Part shown: in pieces, positions 6,762 to 9,978 of the stretch
Position numbering within the stretch: position 1 is the stretch's first letter
Layout: each line of letters begins with the position of its first letter
From: Calditrichaeota bacterium AABM5.125.24
GTDB taxonomy: Bacteria; Electryoneota; AABM5-125-24; Hatepunaeales; Hatepunaeaceae
Direction of reading: 5' to 3'
NCBI GenBank assembly: GCA_002127415.1
Contig: MWJR01000134.1
Span: forward strand, 1-9,978
Length of the DNA: 9,978 nucleotides
Position numbers and translations under genes: made by a program
The notes under the pieces: model-generated
Told to the model about the DNA's origin: nothing
Database searches by the model: none
The model's input: only the letters and a program-made list of their open reading frames with translations

Positions 6762-7655
6762 ATGAAGATTGCTCGTTTCCTTATCAGTGGTAGACCGGCG
6801 GTGGCGGTTGACGGTGGGGAAGGATTCGTGGACTTCGGTGCCATCCTCGAAGCCCGCGGCTACCGCTCCGAGATTACCGGTGCCGACCCGGAGCGGCGTA
6901 TCATTGGAATGCTCAAGCGAGGATGCTTAGAAGAAACATTCATCGAAGGACAGCTAAGCTGGACCCGGAAGAGCGGGCGGGATTTCAGTCTGGCAGTGGA
7001 AGATTTGACGCCACTGCTTCCGCTCCGTCCACCCAAAGTCATCTGCCTGGCCCGCAATTGGGCTTCACACACACGCGAACAGGGACACGAGCTGCCCGAC
7101 CAACCGGTCTATTTCGCCAAGACTGAAAACGCCGCCATCGGTCCGGGGGAACCTATCCGCATACCTCGCGGGGTGGGAAGGGTCGATCATGAGGGTGAGT
7201 TGGGGGTTGTCATCTCCCGCCGTGCCAGCCGGGTCCCTGCCGAGAACGCCGAACGGTTCATCCTCGGATACACCATAGTGAACGACGTTACTGCTCGTGG
7301 TCTTCAGCGCGACCTGGCGCGGGAGGGTTGGCCCTGGTTCGCCGCCAAATCGATGGACACCTTCGCCCCGATCGGGCCCTGGATAGTATCCAGGAGAGAG
7401 ATGGAACCACTCTCCGGCAAGCGGATCCGGGTTACGGTCAACGGAGAGCTTCGCCAAGACGGCGCGCTGGAAGATATGAACTGGGGTGTAGGGGATTGCA
7501 TCGAAGCGATCACCGAGCGGGTCACTCTGGGACCGGGTGACATCATCGCCACCGGCACCCCTTCAGGGGTTGGAGAGTTAAAAGCCGGTGACGATGTTAT
7601 GGTCGAGATCGACGGCCTCGGCCGGCTGGTCAATCCGGTTGTGGAAGTGGATTAG
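6762..7655 (+). CDS. Fumarylacetoacetate hydrolase (FAH) family protein
   Basis: Encodes 297 residues. The family comprises divalent-metal enzymes that hydrolyse, decarboxylate or isomerise 2-oxo acids such as acylpyruvates, hydroxyheptadienedioate and oxaloacetate. The catalytic domain spans about 90-295: ARNWASHTREQG (97-108), with H103 and E106 matching the His-Glu pair of FAHD1-like enzymes; FAKTENA (118-124); VDHEGELGVVI (141-151), with predicted metal ligands E144 and E146; NDVTARGLQRD (174-184), with ligand D175; K196 in AAKSMDTFAPIGPW; and the closing ATGTPSGVG (263-271). Residues 1-85 form the usual smaller N-terminal lobe. I chose the ATG at 6762 with GAGGTGG (6753-6759) just upstream; the frame also allows a GTG at 6726, which lies in a small hairpin. 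The substrate cannot be told from sequence, and the neighbours name no catabolic pathway. Confidence 0.9.
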   Translation: MKIARFLISGRPAVAVDGGEGFVDFGAILEARGYRSEITGADPERRIIGMLKRGCLEETFIEGQLSWTRKSGRDFSLAVEDLTPLLPLRPPKVICLARNWASHTREQGHELPDQPVYFAKTENAAIGPGEPIRIPRGVGRVDHEGELGVVISRRASRVPAENAERFILGYTIVNDVTARGLQRDLAREGWPWFAAKSMDTFAPIGPWIVSRREMEPLSGKRIRVTVNGELRQDGALEDMNWGVGDCIEAITERVTLGPGDIIATGTPSGVGELKAGDDVMVEIDGLGRLVNPVVEVD

Positions 7656-7660
7656 GCCCC

Positions 7661-7709
7661 GGGCTCTGGGCATTGGGCTTTCGGCTTTGGGCTTCAGGCC
7701 TCGAGCCTT
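7661..7709 (+). repeat. Heptanucleotide tandem repeat, degenerate GGGCTTT array
   Basis: Seven consecutive 7-base units start at 7661, 7668, 7675, 7682, 7689, 7696 and 7703: GGGCTCT, GGGCATT, GGGCTTT, CGGCTTT, GGGCTTC, AGGCCTC, GAGCCTT. The first five are clear and the last two are decayed. The array begins 6 bases after the FAH-family stop codon and runs directly into the REP-like pair. Confidence 0.8.
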
Positions 7710-7761
7710 TAGGGCGCACAGCTATGCGCCTCTGTCGTGGCGGGCGAGACGCCCGCCCTAC
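7710..7761. repeat. Inverted pair of REP-like hairpins (REPIN-like)
   Basis: The left hairpin (+ strand) has stem GGCGCA (7713-7718) with TGCGCC (7725-7730), preceded by TTAG. The right hairpin (- strand) has an 8-bp stem, 7739-7746 with 7750-7757, and GTAG (complement of 7758-7761) directly at its 5' foot. The two face each other across 8 bases. The right hairpin abuts and supplies the TAG stop of the ftsB-like gene. This head-to-head layout with GTAG at the foot is known from REP/REPIN elements mobilised by TnpA-REP (RAYT) transposases. No such transposase is in the window. Confidence 0.65.
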
Positions 7762-8108
7762 TCTTTCTTCGGCTTTGGTCGGACAACATAAACCTTCTCA
7801 CCGGACTTTATCATCCCGTGGCTGCGGGCCTCCTCCTCGAGTACCTGAGGATCACCATGCTTCAGCCCATCAATTTGCTGCTTCATTAATTCATCCGTCC
7901 GGGACAGGGAATCGACACTGGTCTCCAGTTCAGCCACCCGCCTGCGAAGAACCAACGAATGCCACAATCCATCGCCGCCGAACATAAAGATGAGAGCAGC
8001 GCCCACAACCAACGCCACTATCACCCAGAAGCGCCAGCGAGCGGTAAGAGGGCGGGAATGGTGTGATTGTCGATTGGCGATGATGACTTTAGATGTTAGC
8101 GGGCGCAC
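7758..8108 (-). CDS. ftsB: FtsB/DivIC-like septum formation protein
   Basis: Encodes 116 residues if translation starts at the GTG at 8108. Layout: basic cytoplasmic N-terminus (1-26); one membrane helix, about 27-43; a periplasmic coiled coil, about 52-84; then a conserved end, HGDPQVLEEEARSHGMI (84-100), followed by GEKVYVV (103-109). This matches the FtsB/DivIC family, which bridges FtsQ and FtsL in the divisome. The gene is directly downstream of enolase and overlaps its last 20 bases, a gene order seen in other bacteria. The GTG start lies inside a REP-like hairpin and has no Shine-Dalgarno, so translation may be coupled to enolase. A GTG at codon 29 would give a shorter, E. coli-like protein but would drop the basic residues. 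The TAG stop is part of the neighbouring repeat. Confidence 0.85.
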   Translation of the reverse strand: MRPLTSKVIIANRQSHHSRPLTARWRFWVIVALVVGAALIFMFGGDGLWHSLVLRRRVAELETSVDSLSRTDELMKQQIDGLKHGDPQVLEEEARSHGMIKSGEKVYVVRPKPKKE

Positions 8109-9396
8109 CGCCGTGCGCCCCTACATAAAAGGAGAAGCCGTAGCGGGCGGACCCTCCGAGCTCTTCCTCTATGCGAAGCAGCTGATTATACTTACAGATG
8201 CGGTCGGTGCGGCTGGCCGAGCCGGTCTTTATCTGTCCCACACCCGTCGCCACCGCCAGGTCGGCGATAGTGGTGTCCTCGGTCTCGCCGGAGCGATGTG
8301 AAATGACAGCCCGATAACCTCCCGCCGCAGCCAGCTCCACCGCTTCCAGGGTCTCGGTCACGGTGCCGATCTGGTTCAGCTTGATGAGGATGGAATCGGC
8401 CACCCCCCTGTCGATCCCCTCCTTCAGGCGGCGGGTGTTAGTCACGAACAGGTCATCGCCGACTATCTGCACCCGTCCCTTCAGCCGTTCGGTCAATCCC
8501 TTCCAGCCGTCCCAGTCATCCTCTGCCATCCCATCTTCGAGTAAATAGATAGGATACTTATCGACCATCTCCACCCAGTAGTCGATCAGTTCGGCAGCAT
8601 CGAGTTTGCGGGACTCGGAGGCGAGGTTGTATCTCCCTTCATCCGCCAGGTAGAACTCACTGGCGGCGGCATCCATAGCTATCGATACCTGGTTACCCGG
8701 CTTATATCCCGCCGCTCGAACGGCCTTCAGAACCAGCTCGATCGCCTCGGCATTCGACTTCAGGTCGGGGGCAAAGCCGCCCTCATCGCCGACAGCAGTG
8801 GTGTAGCCCTTTCCCCTGAGCACCCGTTTGAGATGGTGGAACACCTCCACCCCGGCTCTCAGAGCGTCCGAGAAGGTCTCAAAGCCGTGCGGAACCACCA
8901 TAAACTCCTGGATGTCCACGTTGTTGTCGGCGTGCTTACCGCCGTTGAGGATGTTCATCATCGGGATCGGCAGTATCCGGGCCCCGACCCCGCCGAGGTA
9001 GCGGTAAAGCGGCAGACCTACCGCATCCGCCGCCGCCCTGCAGGATGCTACCGAAACAGCCAGTATAGCATTGGCGCCCAGGTTGGACTTGTTCTCGGTG
9101 CCATCCAACTCGCACAGCAGGCGGTCGATCTCGACCTGCTCTGTGGCGTCCAGTCCGATCAGCCTCGGAGCTATCACTTCACCGACGTTCTCGACAGCCT
9201 TCTGAACCCCCTTGCCGAGGTAGCGTTTCGGGTCACCGTCACGCAGCTCGACCGCCTCGTGCTCCCCGGTCGAAGCCCCGGAGGGAACACAAGCCCGACC
9301 CACAGCCCCGCCCGCCAGGGTCATATCGACCTCAACCGTGGGGTTACCGCGCGAATCGAGTATCTCGCGCGCCCTCACATCGATGATTTCAGTCAT
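8089..9396 (-). CDS. eno: Enolase (2-phosphoglycerate dehydratase)
   Basis: Encodes 435 residues. Interconverts 2-phosphoglycerate and phosphoenolpyruvate in glycolysis and gluconeogenesis; cytoplasmic, Mg-dependent. The barrel residues are all in place: SGASTGEHEA (39-48); H155 in GGKHADNNVDIQEF, with E164; E205 in GDEGGFAP; metal ligands D242, E287 and D314; catalytic K339 in ILIKLNQIGT; H367 in SHRSGETED; K390 in IKTGSASRTDRI. The normal ending KYNQLLRIEEELG is followed by SARY and then a non-family tail, GFSFYVGAHGGAPANI, encoded by a REP-like hairpin. The ATG at 9396 fits the family N-terminus (EILDSRGNPTVEV at 11-23), though its ribosome site is weak. The leader to the nearest AT-rich promoter-like region is about 100 bases. 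The gene is followed by, and overlaps, the ftsB-like gene. Confidence 0.97.
   Translation of the reverse strand: MTEIIDVRAREILDSRGNPTVEVDMTLAGGAVGRACVPSGASTGEHEAVELRDGDPKRYLGKGVQKAVENVGEVIAPRLIGLDATEQVEIDRLLCELDGTENKSNLGANAILAVSVASCRAAADAVGLPLYRYLGGVGARILPIPMMNILNGGKHADNNVDIQEFMVVPHGFETFSDALRAGVEVFHHLKRVLRGKGYTTAVGDEGGFAPDLKSNAEAIELVLKAVRAAGYKPGNQVSIAMDAAASEFYLADEGRYNLASESRKLDAAELIDYWVEMVDKYPIYLLEDGMAEDDWDGWKGLTERLKGRVQIVGDDLFVTNTRRLKEGIDRGVADSILIKLNQIGTVTETLEAVELAAAGGYRAVISHRSGETEDTTIADLAVATGVGQIKTGSASRTDRICKYNQLLRIEEELGGSARYGFSFYVGAHGGAPANI
8101..8124 (-). repeat. REP-like hairpin inside the enolase 3' end
   Basis: Minus-strand reading: GTAG (8124-8121), then stem GGGCGCAC (8120-8113), loop GGCG, stem GTGCGCCC (8108-8101). 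It is the same architecture as the hairpin at 7739-7761, and its stem resembles the one at 7713-7730. It encodes part of the last residues of enolase and contains the GTG start of the ftsB-like gene. Confidence 0.75.
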
Positions 9397-9503
9397 ATTC
9401 TTAACCTATTGTAGTTTAGCGCCTTATGCGCGTTAATCCAGCCGCCCCAAAGCGTCGGGATACCTCGGCGTTCGGTTCATCTATACGCCGGAAACGGAGT
9501 CAT

Positions 9504-9509
9504 ATTATA
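9504..9509 (-). promoter_or_regulatory. Possible -10 element of enolase
   Basis: The minus strand carries TATAAT within an AT-rich run, 107 bases upstream of the enolase ATG. The best -35 (TTGCCT) is at 15 bases, which is short. Rest of 9397-9615: no gene seen. Confidence 0.25.
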
Positions 9510-9615
9510 AATATATAACTCCAAAGGCAAGTAGTTGCGCCCCCGATAAAGAAAAACCACAACCCGGCGGCGAAGAGGCTCAGTAAATCTTACGAAACTG
9601 AATGTCGATTGCTGC

Positions 9616-9644
9616 TTGACACCTCGCTAAAGGGGGGATATATT
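9616..9644 (+). promoter_or_regulatory. Consensus sigma-70 promoter of the right-edge lipoprotein gene
   Basis: TTGACA (9616-9621), exactly 17 bases, TATATT (9639-9644). This is the best housekeeping promoter in the window. Transcription should begin near 9650, inside the palindrome that follows. A G-run in the spacer (9632-9637) resembles a ribosome site for an ATG at 9647, but that is only usable if transcription starts further upstream. Confidence 0.7.
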
Positions 9645-9647
9645 AAA

Positions 9648-9673
9648 TGCTGTCACACTTGAGTGTGACAGCA
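9648..9673. promoter_or_regulatory. Palindrome at the predicted transcription start (operator or 5' hairpin)
   Basis: Bases 9648-9659 (TGCTGTCACACT) and 9662-9673 are a perfect 12-bp inverted repeat around a 2-base centre. It begins 3 bases after the -10 box. The position suits a repressor operator; as RNA it would be a hairpin at the very 5' end of the message. Confidence 0.55.
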
Positions 9674-9706
9674 CTCATTAAATTCGTGGCAATCAAAGTC
9701 CGACGG

Positions 9707-9978
9707 ATGTCTATGAGGTTCACTTCGGTCGAGCTTACAAATAAAGACAGGTTATCCTCTATCGGGAACAAAGTATTCTTCTCAATTCCCAGGGTGATTG
9801 TATGGTTGTCAGCGCTGACTCTTGCCACCTGCAGCGCACCTCACGATAATCCTTTCGACCCTTCAAGTCCGGGTTACCGATCTCCTCAGGCCCCCGGGCG
9901 GATAAGCGACCTGACTGTGGACACCCTATCCGGACCTTCGTGCCGGTTGAGCTGGACCGCCCCGGCAGGGGCTTATGA
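9707..9978 (+). CDS. Partial lipoprotein with fibronectin type III-like start (runs off the window)
   Basis: Ninety complete codons are present and the frame is still open at the window end. After a hydrophobic segment (VFF to LTLATC, 9773-9832) comes a candidate lipobox cysteine (codon 9830-9832), then SAPHDNPFDPSSPGY. The Asp-Asn-Pro-Phe-Asp-Pro sequence right after the cysteine is, to my knowledge, common in predicted lipoproteins of FCB-type lineages. The residue before the cysteine is threonine, which is atypical for signal peptidase II. The following PGRISDLTVDTLSG and CRLSWTAPAGA match the first two strands of a fibronectin III domain. Start: ATGs at 9707 and 9713 lack a clear Shine-Dalgarno; the same frame is open back to an ATG at 9647, but that precedes the predicted transcript start. 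The GTG at 9794 would give a very short signal peptide. Role unknown. Confidence 0.7.
   Translation, partial: MSMRFTSVELTNKDRLSSIGNKVFFSIPRVIVWLSALTLATCSAPHDNPFDPSSPGYRSPQAPGRISDLTVDTLSGPSCRLSWTAPAGAY

Noticed and set aside
8833..9414. Plus-strand open frame opposite enolase
   Set aside because: Enolase on the other strand has all catalytic residues; the opposing frame shows nothing recognisable.
9643..9828. Minus-strand open frame at the right edge
   Set aside because: The plus-strand frame has a promoter, signal segment, candidate lipobox and fibronectin-like sequence; the minus-strand product has none of these.
1..9978. CRISPR array, tRNA or rRNA genes, insertion sequence, phage or defence genes
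   Set aside because: No regularly spaced repeats with spacers, no cloverleaf or rRNA signatures and no transposase, integrase or nuclease-effector motifs were seen on reading both strands.

Overview
The window looks like a chromosomal segment of a flagellated, Gram-negative-type (diderm) bacterium, probably an uncultured lineage of or near the FCB superphylum. This rests on four signs: a secreted multidomain protein with a type IX-style C-terminal sorting domain (320-2914), a lipoprotein of the type with Asp-Asn-Pro-Phe-Asp-Pro just after the lipobox cysteine (right edge), a heptose-phosphate kinase of LPS-core type, and a flagellin. I cannot name a phylum with confidence.

Layout from left to right. 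Bases 1-319 hold a palindromic repeat and the leader of a large exported beta-propeller/adhesin-like protein (320-2914, +). A second, longer copy of the same repeat follows it, then a perfect 17-bp palindrome between the convergent ends of this gene and flagellin. On the minus strand, a small MerR-type regulator (4061-4453) and a short flagellin (3197-4030) form one unit behind a near-consensus sigma-28 (FliA/SigD) promoter (4501-4528). Diverging from it on the plus strand are a stand-alone RfaE1/HldA-type sugar kinase (4882-5871), an endonuclease III-family protein (5943-6629) and a fumarylacetoacetate hydrolase-family protein (6762-7655). Converging on these from the right are enolase (8089-9396) and an FtsB/DivIC-like division protein (7758-8108), overlapping by 20 bases. 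The right edge carries the start of a divergent lipoprotein gene with a consensus sigma-70 promoter and a palindrome at its predicted transcription start.

The genes are mostly housekeeping (glycolysis, division, DNA repair, envelope sugar) plus motility and one secreted protein. I see no defence system, prophage, transposase, CRISPR array or biosynthetic cluster. The unusual content is between and at the edges of genes. It includes several families of intergenic palindromes, among them REP-like hairpins with GTAG at the foot; one forms the C-terminal codons of enolase together with the start codon of the ftsB-like gene, and another supplies that gene's stop codon. There is also a 7-base tandem repeat array, a beta-propeller inserted into a host domain with a duplicated seam, and a regulator-flagellin unit under sigma-28 control. 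Start codons were chosen from Shine-Dalgarno and promoter positions, so several proteins are shorter than the longest open frame.
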